Positions 40,490 to 48,239 are shown, counted from the first letter of the stretch. The stretch is 64,000 nt of DNA from Agromyces cerinus (GCF_016907835.1 NZ_JAFBCT010000001.1:3286001-3350000), one strand, 5' to 3'. Numbers and translations: made by a program. Notes: generated by a model from the letters alone, not told the origin.

Positions 40490-41716
40490 TCAGTGCCGCC
40501 GGTCGCCGGCGGCGCCTGCCTCCGACGACTCGCCGAGCGGTGCGCCGATCGCGTCGGCGAGGGTGCGGAGCATCCGCTGGCCGACGACGATGTCGGCGAC
40601 CCCCTCTGCGACGGAAGGGCCGGGCTCCGGATGCCCCGCGGCGAGTGCCGCGAACGATCGGAGCTCATGCTCGAACGCCTCCTCCTGCATCCACCGCGTC
40701 TCGGAGCGCCGCGACCCGAGGGGTTCGGCGTTGTCGACGACGGTGAGCACGGTGGGGACGTTGAGCACGTAGGGCACCGCGAAGGTGAGGGCGATCGTGC
40801 CCGTCTCGTGGTGGAAGGTGACGGTCTCGCGGTACTCGGGGTAGCGCGGGATGAAGTGCCAGTCGATCGACCACGGCACGTCGGTGTGCTCGGCGAGGAA
40901 TCCGCCGAGGCTGAGCGAGCCCGGGAACGCCGGGCCGGTGTGCCGGGCGCGGTCGACCTCGCCGATGCCGCCCACGAGGTGTCGGAGGAGCCCGATGTCG
41001 TGCACGATCGAGCCGAGCACGACGTTCGTGTAGAGCTTCGGCAGCGGGTCGGCGGCAGCGCCGATCGCGGTCGCGACCGTCGCGTCGGTCGCGGCCATGA
41101 GCGTGGCGAGCGTGTCGGCGGGCACGTCGGACGGCGGGGCCGCGAGGTTCGCGAACGCGAGCTGCGCCCCGTCTGCGGGATGGAGCACCTCGACGCTCAC
41201 CGCGCGGAGGTCGACCTCGGCGAGCAGGGCCTTCGCGGCGGCCGAAGCCGGGTCGTGCTCCTTCATGTAGCCGACCCGCACCCACTCGGCCAGGTCGATG
41301 CCGCGGTCGTCTGCGAGGTCGCGGAGCGCCTCGGCCTCGGCGAGCGAGAACGCGAGCGGCTTCTCCGCGAGCACGCGGATTCCGGCGCCCACGAGCCGCG
41401 AGACATCCGCCGCGTGCGAGCCCGAGGTCGCGAGGATCGCGCCGTCGACGCGGAGGTCGCCTGCTGCGACGGCGTCGAGGAGCGCCTCGATCGAGGCGAA
41501 GGCCGCGACCCCGGTGCCGGATGCCTCGGCGATCTCGCCGGCCCGCGAGGCGGAGAGGTCGACGACCGCGACGAGCTCGATGAGGTCGGCGTTGCGCCGG
41601 ATGAGCGGCAGGTGCACGCTCTGGCTGATCGCGCCGAGGCCGATCACCGCGAAGCGCACACGTTCGCCGCGAGGTGCAGCGTCGCCCGGGACGGGCTGCT
41701 CGTCGAACCCGGTCAT
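40490..41716 (-). CDS. Gfo/Idh/MocA-family dehydrogenase, candidate inositol dehydrogenase
   Basis: NAD(P)-dependent oxidoreductase of 408 residues. The Rossmann motif is FAVIGLGAISQSVHLPLI (glycines at 26 and 28), followed by the EKP motif (VLAEKPLAFSL, about 115). A C-terminal alpha/beta domain contains GSIVHDIGLLRHLVGGIGE, where the His/Asp pair is typical of substrate binding. It is longer than classic IolG (about 340). The start at ATG 41716 overlaps the preceding gene by 4 nt; a GTG at 41725 is possible. With an IolE-like neighbour it may oxidise inositol, or its glycoside, to the inosose. Function inferred. Confidence 0.82.
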   Translation of the reverse strand: MTGFDEQPVPGDAAPRGERVRFAVIGLGAISQSVHLPLIRRNADLIELVAVVDLSASRAGEIAEASGTGVAAFASIEALLDAVAAGDLRVDGAILATSGSHAADVSRLVGAGIRVLAEKPLAFSLAEAEALRDLADDRGIDLAEWVRVGYMKEHDPASAAAKALLAEVDLRAVSVEVLHPADGAQLAFANLAAPPSDVPADTLATLMAATDATVATAIGAAADPLPKLYTNVVLGSIVHDIGLLRHLVGGIGEVDRARHTGPAFPGSLSLGGFLAEHTDVPWSIDWHFIPRYPEYRETVTFHHETGTIALTFAVPYVLNVPTVLTVVDNAEPLGSRRSETRWMQEEAFEHELRSFAALAAGHPEPGPSVAEGVADIVVGQRMLRTLADAIGAPLGESSEAGAAGDRRH

Positions 41717-42621
41717 GCGAACCACCGCCGCAGGCGCTCGCGGTTCGCGACTTGGTCGGCGCGCGCCCGCTCGACGTCGGCGGCGTCCTGCAGGATGACG
41801 TCCTGCTCGACCACGATCCAGCCGTCGTACCCCGAGTCGACGATGGTGTCGACGATGCGGTCGACCTCGAGGTCGCCGTCGCCGAGCGCCACGAAGACGC
41901 GTCGCTCCCAGATGTCGCGCATCGGGTCGGCCGAGCCGGACGCTGCTGCGAGCACCGAGCGGTCGGCGTCCTTCAGGTGCACGTGGTTGATGCGCTCGGC
42001 CCAGCGCGGGAAGTCGGTGACGGGGTCGCCGCCGCCCACGAGCAGGTGCCCGGTGTCGAACGTCAGGTCCACGTCGGTGTCGGCGAGGAATCGGTCGATC
42101 TCGCGCGGCGTCTCGATGTAGGTGCTCGCGTGGTGGTGGAAGGTCGGCTCGAGGCCGGCCGCACGAGTCAGGTCGGCCGCACGTTGGACGCGTGCGGTGA
42201 AGACCGCCCAGCGCGCGTCGTCGAGCTCGAGTTCGGGGGCCCCGCCGGGACGGGCCTTGCGCTCGGGCGATCCCGAGTCGGCGAGGGTCGGCTTCGGAGC
42301 ACGATCGGGGGCGACGGCGGCCGCAGCGGCGAACAGCTCGAGCGTCGGAGCGAGCGCGGCGAACGCGTGCTCGAACTCCTCGTCGGTGCCGGCGAACGGC
42401 AGATCGACCCAGCCGCCGGCGAGCGCGAGACCGTGCCGCTCGAGGAGTCGGGGCAGCCCGAGCCGATCACCGAACAGGCCGACCGGCCCGAGGTCGATGC
42501 CCTCGTAGCCGGCCTCGGCCACCCAGGTCGCCAGCTGCTCGCCGTCGGGCAGCGGCACGACATCGGGGCGGGAAAGCTCGAAGACGCCATAACTGACCGG
42601 CGCGTTCGCAGTTCGGATCAC
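41713..42621 (-). CDS. Xylose-isomerase-like TIM barrel, probable inosose dehydratase (IolE-like)
   Basis: Sugar phosphate isomerase/epimerase-fold protein of 302 residues. NAPVSYGVFE near the start, EAGYEGIDLGPVG, the histidine-rich LEPTFHHHASTYIETPREID, TFDTGHLLVGGGDP and ERINHVHLKDAD supply the metal-ligand pattern found in 2-keto-myo-inositol dehydratases. The alternatives are an epimerase (IolI/IolH-like) or a 3-ketoglycoside-acting enzyme. GTG 42621 has AGAGGA 6 nt upstream; a TTG further out lacks a ribosome site. First gene of the leftward operon. Together with IolD/B/C on the other strand it would complete ring dehydration and opening. Confidence 0.75.
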   Translation of the reverse strand: MIRTANAPVSYGVFELSRPDVVPLPDGEQLATWVAEAGYEGIDLGPVGLFGDRLGLPRLLERHGLALAGGWVDLPFAGTDEEFEHAFAALAPTLELFAAAAAVAPDRAPKPTLADSGSPERKARPGGAPELELDDARWAVFTARVQRAADLTRAAGLEPTFHHHASTYIETPREIDRFLADTDVDLTFDTGHLLVGGGDPVTDFPRWAERINHVHLKDADRSVLAAASGSADPMRDIWERRVFVALGDGDLEVDRIVDTIVDSGYDGWIVVEQDVILQDAADVERARADQVANRERLRRWFA

Positions 42622-42677
42622 CGAGAGTCCTCTCAACCGTTGGGACGCTGCAGTGCGTCTCCGCGGTCAAGGGTAAC

Positions 42678-42695
42678 TAAGTTCGGACATACTTA
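42678..42695. promoter_or_regulatory. Dyad TAAGT-N8-ACTTA upstream of the leftward operon
   Basis: TAAGT (42678-42682) and ACTTA (42691-42695) form an inverted repeat about 57 bp before the first gene of the importer/mannosidase operon, in an unusually AT-rich patch. It does not match the TGTYCTGACA decamer well (only TGTCCGAAC on the complementary strand is similar), so a different regulator may act here. Protein unknown. Confidence 0.45.
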
Positions 42696-42837
42696 CAACA
42701 TCACGTGAAGAGCGGTTTCGGTCGGTGCCGCAGACGGTGCCGAGCGGTGCCGCGCCCATCGCCGAGATCGCTCCGGCGCCTTCGGGGGCCTCGGATTTCG
42801 GGCGCTTCGGGCTTCGGGATGCCCGGCCGACGAAGCC

Positions 42838-43503
42838 TCAGCCGACGTACCCGCGGAACGGGTCGTTCGCCTCGGCTCGTCTCGCCCGCTCGGCCTCGGC
42901 GGCAGCGACGCCGCGGTCGAGGTCGGCCAGCAGGTCGTGGATGCGATCGTCGCGCTCGGCCTCGTAGGTTTCGTCGACCTCGATCTCGGGCCACTCGCCC
43001 CACTCCCGGTCGAGTCGCGTCTCGATCGCACCCGAGACCTCCTCCCAGGCCTCTTCACGCGCGCGCTCGGCGAAGGCCCTGAGGTACTCGGGGTCGTTGC
43101 GGCGCGTCCACAGCTCCTTCGCCACGGCGGCGTAGACCTGCTCGCGCCGGCGGAGGTTCGCGGCATCCGCCCTTCGGTAGTCGTGCTCGTGCGACGACCG
43201 GCCCTCGCGTTTCGCGGCGGCCGAGCGGGCCTCGCCGGTGATCTCGGCGACCTCGTCGGCCTCCTGCACGAGCTCGTAGAGCACCTCGCGCGCGGCCGCG
43301 GCCGCGCGCTCGGGCGCGAACGGCTCTTCGCCGCGCAGCGCCTCGACGATCATGCGGTTCTTCAGCGCCATGCGGCCGGCGGACTCGGCGACGAGCACGC
43401 CTTCCGCGAGCATCTCGTCGAACGTGGGCACCGGGGCCTCGGGCAGCGCAGTGCGGTCGAACGGCTTGAACCGTCGACGCTCCCGCTTGCGCCACAGGGG
43501 CAT
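42838..43503 (-). CDS. Hypothetical charged helical protein
   Basis: Soluble protein of 221 residues that I cannot assign to a named family. It starts with a basic stretch (MPLWRKRERRRFKPFDR), then a segment reading ADGV-type VLVAESAGRMALKNRMIVEAL. The rest is long and strongly charged (Glu, Arg, Ala), probably all-helical or coiled-coil. There are no membrane segments or signal peptide and only conserved-looking aromatic residues near the end (DREWGEWPEIEV). ATG 43503 has GGAGG 9 nt upstream. It is divergent from the GIY-YIG gene. Confidence 0.7.
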   Translation of the reverse strand: MPLWRKRERRRFKPFDRTALPEAPVPTFDEMLAEGVLVAESAGRMALKNRMIVEALRGEEPFAPERAAAAAREVLYELVQEADEVAEITGEARSAAAKREGRSSHEHDYRRADAANLRRREQVYAAVAKELWTRRNDPEYLRAFAERAREEAWEEVSGAIETRLDREWGEWPEIEVDETYEAERDDRIHDLLADLDRGVAAAEAERARRAEANDPFRGYVG

Positions 43504-43607
43504 GCCGATCGACCTCCGAACGTCGGTGTCCGCCCGCCATTCGGCGGTCGGAGATCGAGCCTATCGCGGCCCCCTGACGCGTCGGTGGTCGCAGCTAGTC
43601 TTCCGAT

Positions 43608-44186
43608 ATGAACCGAGCGGATGCCCCGGGGCGCGCGTGCAGCATCCGCCTCGACGACGGCCCGTGCCCGGCGCCGGTCGAGGCGGGCGCACCCCTCGAC
43701 CTCTGCACCGGGCACCTGCTCGAGGCCCACGACTGGGTGGCTGGTGACGTCGGGGTGACCGACCTGCTGCCCAGGCCCTGCCTGGTCTGCGGCTCGAGGG
43801 TCGGGGTCATCTACCCGTCCGGCCGCATCTGCGCGATCTGCGAGTGGCGCGTCGGCGACGTGCCCGACGGCGCGGTGGCCGACCCCCGGGTCGACGTCGT
43901 CTACTACCTCGGCTATCGCGAGCAGATCAAGATCGGCACCTCGGGCAACCCGCGCGTGCGGTTCGCGAGCCTGCCGCACGACGAGGTGCTCGCCTTCGAA
44001 CTCGGCGACCGCACCGTCGAGCAGCGCCGCCACGCGCAGTTCGCGGCGCACCGTCTCGCCGGCACCGAGTGGTTCGGCGTGCACGACGAGTTGCTCGCGC
44101 ACATCGCCGAGCTGCGACTCGGGGTCGCCGACCCCTGGGCGCAGTACGACCGATGGGTGAGCCGGCGGTTGGCGGCGCAGAGCTAG
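43608..44186 (+). CDS. GIY-YIG/T5orf172-like nuclease-domain protein with zinc ribbon
   Basis: Protein of 192 residues. The N-terminal half is cysteine-containing, with a zinc-ribbon pair CLVCGSR and CAICEWR (about 62-85) and further Cys at 11, 20 and 34. The C-terminal part (about 95-170) resembles the GIY-YIG-superfamily T5orf172 domain: VVYYLGYREQIKIGTSGNPRVR, then EQRRHAQFAAHRLAGTEWF. The conserved Tyr, Lys-Ile-Gly, Arg and His are visible; a final catalytic Glu is plausible (E of GTEWF). ATG 43608 is exactly 7 nt after TAGTCT (43596-43601), so leaderless. It overlaps the convergent methyltransferase gene by 4 nt. Role unknown. Confidence 0.75.
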   Translation: MNRADAPGRACSIRLDDGPCPAPVEAGAPLDLCTGHLLEAHDWVAGDVGVTDLLPRPCLVCGSRVGVIYPSGRICAICEWRVGDVPDGAVADPRVDVVYYLGYREQIKIGTSGNPRVRFASLPHDEVLAFELGDRTVEQRRHAQFAAHRLAGTEWFGVHDELLAHIAELRLGVADPWAQYDRWVSRRLAAQS

Positions 44187-44878
44187 GCGCGCTCGCGGGC
44201 GCGCCGGTGTCGCAATGGGCCGCGCCGCGCGGTGGGTGTCTCGTGCCCGGCATCGTTGCGGCGCGCCACGATCGCGGCAAGGGGTCGACTGCCCGCTTCG
44301 GCGCGGGTGTGCACCTCTTCCACCGTGAAGCCGGCGGCCTCGAGGCGCTCGGTCATCTCGGCAGGGGGCCAGAAGTAGGCGGTCACGACCTTGTGCGGGA
44401 ACGGCTCGAGCCTCGCTCCGTCGAAGAACCCGAGCAGCAGGCTCCCGCCAGGGCGGAGGCACCGTGCGAACTCCTCGAGCGCCGCCGGCACCCGGGCCGG
44501 CTCGAGGTGGATCAGCGAGTACCACGCGAGGACGCCGCCGAGCTCGGCATCGGCGACGCCGAGGTCGTCGAACGTCGCCACCCTGAACGGCACCTCGGGG
44601 AATCGCTCTCGCGCTCGAGCCACGAACGCGGGAACGAGATCGACGCCCTCGACGTCGTTGCCGAGCCGCAGGAGGTGGTCGGCCCAGTGGCCCGGCCCGC
44701 ACCCGGCGTCGAGCACCGGTCCGTCGAGGCGCCCGGCCCATCGGGAGATGAGTGCACGATCGAGTTCGTGCATGTCGGCGACCGAGCCGAGCAGCGAGAT
44801 GTACTCTTCGGCGCGCTCGGTGTAGGCCTCGCGCACTTCGACGGTCGACACGTCGTCGCCGGCCGACCCGGTCGTCAC
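44183..44878 (-). CDS. Class I SAM-dependent methyltransferase
   Basis: Small-molecule-type methyltransferase of 231 residues. Motif I is VLDAGCGPGHWADHL (about 50-64), motif II GVDLVPAFVARARERFP and post-motif LAWYSLIHLEPARVPAALEEFARCLRPGGSLLLGF. The C-terminal tail is Arg-rich. I place the start at GTG 44878, 11 nt after the cupin stop, although the ribosome site is poor; GTG 44851 is an alternative. Paired with the cupin gene upstream. Substrate unknown. Confidence 0.85.
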   Translation of the reverse strand: MTTGSAGDDVSTVEVREAYTERAEEYISLLGSVADMHELDRALISRWAGRLDGPVLDAGCGPGHWADHLLRLGNDVEGVDLVPAFVARARERFPEVPFRVATFDDLGVADAELGGVLAWYSLIHLEPARVPAALEEFARCLRPGGSLLLGFFDGARLEPFPHKVVTAYFWPPAEMTERLEAAGFTVEEVHTRAEAGSRPLAAIVARRNDAGHETPTARRGPLRHRRARERA

Positions 44879-44889
44879 GCTGCCGCCGG

Positions 44890-45318
44890 CTACCAGGGCG
44901 ACGGGCGGTCGTTGTCGCGCTGCCCGTCGTCGGGCAGGTGCGGCAGCTCGGAGCCACCGGCGCGGATGCACAGCCAGCGCAGCTGCTCGGAACCGTCGGG
45001 AGCGCAGCGCCACGTGCGCCAGACGCCCTGGCCCACGCGCACGACGCTGCCGGCGCCGACGTCGACGACCTCGTCGTCGAGGCCCATCTGCCCGCGGCCG
45101 CCGAGGAACACGTAGAGCTCCTCGACACGGGAGTGCGTGTGCCAGTACCCGGCCTCTTCACCCGGCTCGAGCGCATTCGCCGTCATGCCGATGTACTGCA
45201 TCGCGAGGTCGTGGTCGACGACCCGTCTGCCGTCGCGGGAACTCTCGGGGCGGAAGCCGCCGAAGTGCTCCCGCCACTCGTCGAGGCCGCCCATCTCCAG
45301 CACTTCGTAGTCGCTCAC
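44890..45318 (-). CDS. Cupin-domain protein
   Basis: Single-domain cupin of 142 residues. Motif 1 is GYWHTHSRVEELYVFLGGRG, with two His and one Glu as metal ligands; motif 2 around VDVGAGSVVRVGQGVWRTWRC lacks the usual final histidine. It may bind metal or a small ligand rather than be a known enzyme. GTG 45318 is 7 nt after TACAGT (45330-45325), giving a leaderless message that continues into the methyltransferase gene. The C-terminal 20 residues are disordered (DDGQRDNDRPSPW). Confidence 0.82.
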   Translation of the reverse strand: MSDYEVLEMGGLDEWREHFGGFRPESSRDGRRVVDHDLAMQYIGMTANALEPGEEAGYWHTHSRVEELYVFLGGRGQMGLDDEVVDVGAGSVVRVGQGVWRTWRCAPDGSEQLRWLCIRAGGSELPHLPDDGQRDNDRPSPW

Positions 45319-45354
45319 GTCGTCACTGTAGCGGGCGGCGCCGACACGACGAGC

Positions 45355-45582
45355 TCAGGGGCAGTGCAGCTGCGTGCGCTCGAACGAGCGGTCGATCGTG
45401 TGGCTCGACATCGCGGCGCCGCAGAGCGGGCACGCCGGAGGCTTCGCGGGCACCGGCTCGTCGTCGTAGGGGCCGAGCGGCGGCGGCCCGATGTAGGGCA
45501 GCAGCTTGGCGTTCAGTCGCTCGATGAAGCCGGCGTAGCCGCGTTGGGCTCCGGGTGGCGTCTCCCGCTTTCTTCGTGTCAC
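45355..45582 (-). CDS. Small zinc-ribbon-like protein (75 aa), divergent from ohrR
   Basis: Product of 75 residues: basic N-terminus (TRRKRETPPGAQRGYAGF), a Pro-rich middle (IGPPPLGPYDDEPVPAKPP) and a C-terminal cysteine motif CPLCGAAMSSHTIDRS ending in HCP. Three Cys and two His could bind zinc. GTG 45582 is placed 8 nt after TACACT (45595-45590), which lies inside the OhrR-type palindrome; ATG 45588 would overlap the promoter. Its promoter and the OhrR operator coincide, so it is probably peroxide-regulated. Function not recognised. Confidence 0.65.
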   Translation of the reverse strand: MTRRKRETPPGAQRGYAGFIERLNAKLLPYIGPPPLGPYDDEPVPAKPPACPLCGAAMSSHTIDRSFERTQLHCP

Positions 45583-45604
45583 AATCATTAGTGTACTAAT
45601 GATT
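45583..45604. promoter_or_regulatory. OhrR/MarR operator: 22-bp palindrome in divergent region
   Basis: AATCATTAGT and ACTAATGATT are exact complements around a GT centre, in an AT-rich island. The palindrome contains the -10 (TACACT) of the leftward zinc-ribbon gene and lies about where the -35 of the rightward OhrR gene should be (its -10 CATACT is at 45616-45621). Such long palindromes are typical of OhrR sites. Binding would shut off both genes. Confidence 0.72.
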
Positions 45605-45629
45605 TGCCGCCACGTCATACTGGAAGCCC

Positions 45630-46142
45630 ATGAACGCCAGCAGCGCACTCCCCGACACCGCCGATGAGGCGGTCGCCGCGGCATCCGCGGCAGCCCACGC
45701 CCCCAGCGACGCCGACGATCTGCTCGCCCTCGAGAACCAGGTCTGCTTCGCCCTCGCGGTCGCCGCGCGCGGCGTGATCGGCGTCTACCGCCCGATCCTC
45801 GAGCCGCTCGGCCTCACGCACCCGCAGTACCTCGTCATGCTCGCGCTCTGGCAGCGCAGCCCGCGCACGGTGCGCGACCTCGGCGAGGCACTGCAGCTCG
45901 AGCCCGCGACGCTGTCACCGCTGCTCAAGCGACTCGAGGCGCAGGGCTACCTCACCCGCGAGCGCAGCACCCGCGACGAGCGGGCCCTCGACGTGGCGCT
46001 CACCCCCGCGGGCCGGGCGCTCCGCGAGCAGGCGCTCTCGATTCCGCCGCAGGTCGTCGACCGGCTCGGCATGAGCCTCGACGAGCTCGGGCGTCTCCGC
46101 GACCGCCTCACCGAGGTCATCGCCGCCGTGCAGCACGGCTGA
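45630..46142 (+). CDS. ohrR: OhrR-type MarR-family organic-peroxide sensor
   Basis: Redox-sensing repressor of 170 residues, with an Ala-rich N-terminal extension of about 28 residues. The sensor cysteine motif LENQVCFAL places Cys39 as the peroxidatic residue. Then follow YRPILEPLGLTHPQYLVMLALW and the winged helix LGEALQLEPATLSPLLKRLEAQGYLTRERSTRDERALDV, both characteristic of OhrR. ATG 45630 is 9 nt after CATACT, so probably leaderless. No ohr peroxidase gene is adjacent; the divergent gene encodes a small zinc-ribbon protein instead. Oxidation of Cys39 should release it from the shared palindrome. Confidence 0.87.
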   Translation: MNASSALPDTADEAVAAASAAAHAPSDADDLLALENQVCFALAVAARGVIGVYRPILEPLGLTHPQYLVMLALWQRSPRTVRDLGEALQLEPATLSPLLKRLEAQGYLTRERSTRDERALDVALTPAGRALREQALSIPPQVVDRLGMSLDELGRLRDRLTEVIAAVQHG

Positions 46143-46187
46143 CGCCGCCGCTCACGCGTCCGCCGAACAGTTCACGTACCGAGCAGT

Positions 46188-47105
46188 TCACGCCTCGGGG
46201 TCGAACCCCGCGACGCTCCCGTCGGCCGAGGCGTACTTCACGATGAGGCTCGCGTCCTTGCCGCCGAACCCCTCGCCGATCAACCGCTCGAACTGCTCGA
46301 GCGCGATGCGCGACGCCGGCATCGGCAGCCCCGCGGCATCGCCAGCGGCGAGCGCGAAGGAGAGGTCCTTCTGGGCGAGCACCGCCGAGAACGTGGCATC
46401 GAATCCGCGGTTGGCGGGGCTCGTCGGCACGACGCCGGGCGCCGGGTACCAGGTGCGCAGCGGCCACGACTCCCCCGACGAGACGGATGCCACTTCGAAG
46501 AACTTCGCCGGGTCGAGCCCGAGCTCGGCGGCGAGCTGCGACCCCTCTGCAACGCCGAGCAGCGAGACGAAGAGCATGAGGTTGTTCGCGAGCTTCGCGG
46601 CGATGCCCATCGTGGGGCCGCCGAGGTCGAAGACGTGCGCGGCGAGCGGCTTGACGAGGTGCGTGGCCTCGGCGACATCCACGGGGTCACCGCCGAGCAT
46701 GAAGGTGAGGGTCGCCGCCTCGGCCCCCGCGATGCCGCCCGAGACGGGCGAGTCGACGAAGCGGAACCCCCGTTCGACGGATGCCTCGTGGCAGAACCGC
46801 GACGTCGCGACATCGACGGTCGAGGTGTCGAGCAGCAGCGCAGAGGCGGGCGCCGCCGCCCACACCCCGTCTTCGCCGCCGTAGACCTCCCGCACGTGCT
46901 CGCTGCGCGGCAGCGAGGTGAACACGGCGTCGGCATCCCGCACCGCCTCCTCGACGGTGGCGACGATGCGCACGCCGCGCTCGGCGGCCGCGGTGCGGGC
47001 GGCCGGCACGGGGTCGACGCCCCGCACGATGTGTCCGGCGGCGACGAGGTTGCCCGCCATCGGTCCGCCCATGTGTCCCAGACCGATCCACGCGATGGTG
47101 GCCAC
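46188..47105 (-). CDS. mmsB: 3-hydroxyisobutyrate dehydrogenase family protein
   Basis: NAD-dependent beta-hydroxyacid dehydrogenase of 305 residues, probably oxidising 3-hydroxyisobutyrate to methylmalonate semialdehyde in valine breakdown. The N-terminal motif is IAWIGLGHMGGPMAGNL (glycines 8-13), the substrate loop FVDSPVSGGIAGAEAATLTFMLGG, and the catalytic lysine lies in AAKLANNLML. GTG 47105 has GGAGG 4-5 nt upstream. No valine-pathway partner is adjacent, so tartronate semialdehyde reductase or a related activity remains possible. Confidence 0.82.
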   Translation of the reverse strand: MATIAWIGLGHMGGPMAGNLVAAGHIVRGVDPVPAARTAAAERGVRIVATVEEAVRDADAVFTSLPRSEHVREVYGGEDGVWAAAPASALLLDTSTVDVATSRFCHEASVERGFRFVDSPVSGGIAGAEAATLTFMLGGDPVDVAEATHLVKPLAAHVFDLGGPTMGIAAKLANNLMLFVSLLGVAEGSQLAAELGLDPAKFFEVASVSSGESWPLRTWYPAPGVVPTSPANRGFDATFSAVLAQKDLSFALAAGDAAGLPMPASRIALEQFERLIGEGFGGKDASLIVKYASADGSVAGFDPEA

Positions 47106-47261
47106 GGTTCCTCCCGACGTCGTCGACGTGAAGCACGCTCTCGCGTCAACGATACGTTCGGGGCCACCGGCGGGCAATGCGCGGCGACGCGACGATCGAT
47201 CGGCGCGCGAGACGCTCGTTCGAGGCGCCCGTCCCGGGCGATGCAGGTCAGGCCGTGCCGG

Positions 47262-48212
47262 TCAGGCCATGCCCTCTGCGGTCTGCTCGAGCTGCGACTT
47301 CGGCCGCGACCGCTGCGTGGCGAGCGCGGTGCCGGCCGCGCCGCAGACGATGACGATCGCGATCACCTCGGTGGGCGAGAAGGTCTCCGAGAGCACGAGC
47401 CAGCCGAACACCGCCGCGATCACGGGTCCGAAGCTCGTGACGATCGCGTAGATGCGCGGCGAGATGCGGCGAAGGATCCAGGTGTCGAGGCTGTACGGCA
47501 GTGCCGACGACAGCACGCCGACGCCGAGCAGCAGGCCGACGACCGCCCAGTCGATGACCGCGGGGTCGAAGGTCGCCACCGCGAACGGCACCAGCAGCGC
47601 GAGGCTGACGATGCTCGCGACGGTGAGCCCCTCGAGGCCGGGCAGCCCCACGGCGACCCGGCGGGTGAGCAGGATGTACCCGGCCCAGGCCGCCGCCGCG
47701 GTGAGGGCGAACGCCACGCCCCACGGGTCGATGCCCGCGGCATCCGACGCCCCCGGGCCGATCAGCAGCACGACGCCGGCACCGGCGGCGAGCGCGCAGA
47801 TCACGTCGAGCAGGCGCCGCGAGCTCGCGAGCGCGATGGCGAGCGGTCCGAGGAACTCGATCGTCGCGGCGACGCCGAGGCCGAGCAGGTGCACCGACTC
47901 GTAGAACGTCACGTTCATGATGGCGAGCACGACGCCCAGCGCGACGGCCGGCCAGAGCCGGCGCCACGTCAGCTCGGCTCGCTTCGGCCGGTAGAACGGG
48001 AGCACGGCGACGACCATCACGAGCTGACGCACGGCGACGACGACGAACGAGCCGACGACCGGGATCACGAGGCCCGCGAGCGATGAGCCGAAGTTGATGG
48101 AGACCTCGGTGCCGAGCTGCACCGCGGCTCCGGCGAGGCTCCGACGGTTCGCCGCACCATCCGTGGGAGCCGGCGTGGTCGCCGGAGCGGGGGTCGTCTG
48201 GTCGGTCACCAT
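47262..48212 (-). CDS. EamA/DMT-family transporter (RhtA-like)
   Basis: Ten-span inner-membrane exporter of 316 residues with two EamA repeats. The first repeat includes NVTFYESVHLLGLGVAATIEFLGPLAIAL; the second GVGVLSSALPYSLDTWILRRISPRIYAI. Both strongly resemble RhtA/YdcZ-type amino-acid or metabolite exporters. A Thr/Pro/Ala-rich N-terminal tail precedes the first helix. GTG 48209 is 7 nt after TATCGT (48221-48216), which favours a leaderless GTG over ATG 48212, one codon longer. Substrate unknown. Confidence 0.87.
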   Translation of the reverse strand: MVTDQTTPAPATTPAPTDGAANRRSLAGAAVQLGTEVSINFGSSLAGLVIPVVGSFVVVAVRQLVMVVAVLPFYRPKRAELTWRRLWPAVALGVVLAIMNVTFYESVHLLGLGVAATIEFLGPLAIALASSRRLLDVICALAAGAGVVLLIGPGASDAAGIDPWGVAFALTAAAAWAGYILLTRRVAVGLPGLEGLTVASIVSLALLVPFAVATFDPAVIDWAVVGLLLGVGVLSSALPYSLDTWILRRISPRIYAIVTSFGPVIAAVFGWLVLSETFSPTEVIAIVIVCGAAGTALATQRSRPKSQLEQTAEGMA

Positions 48213-48239
48213 ACGACGATACGCGTCGATGAGCGCGCC

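Noticed and set aside
38297..42121. A rightward open frame of about 1270 codons opposite the ABC importer and dehydrogenase genes.
   Set aside because: Same reason: a low-complexity antisense shadow of four conserved leftward genes.
46188..47105. A functional link of MmsB to inositol breakdown via methylmalonate/malonate semialdehyde.
   Set aside because: It lies 3.5 kb outside the inositol locus, in a different transcription unit with unrelated neighbours.
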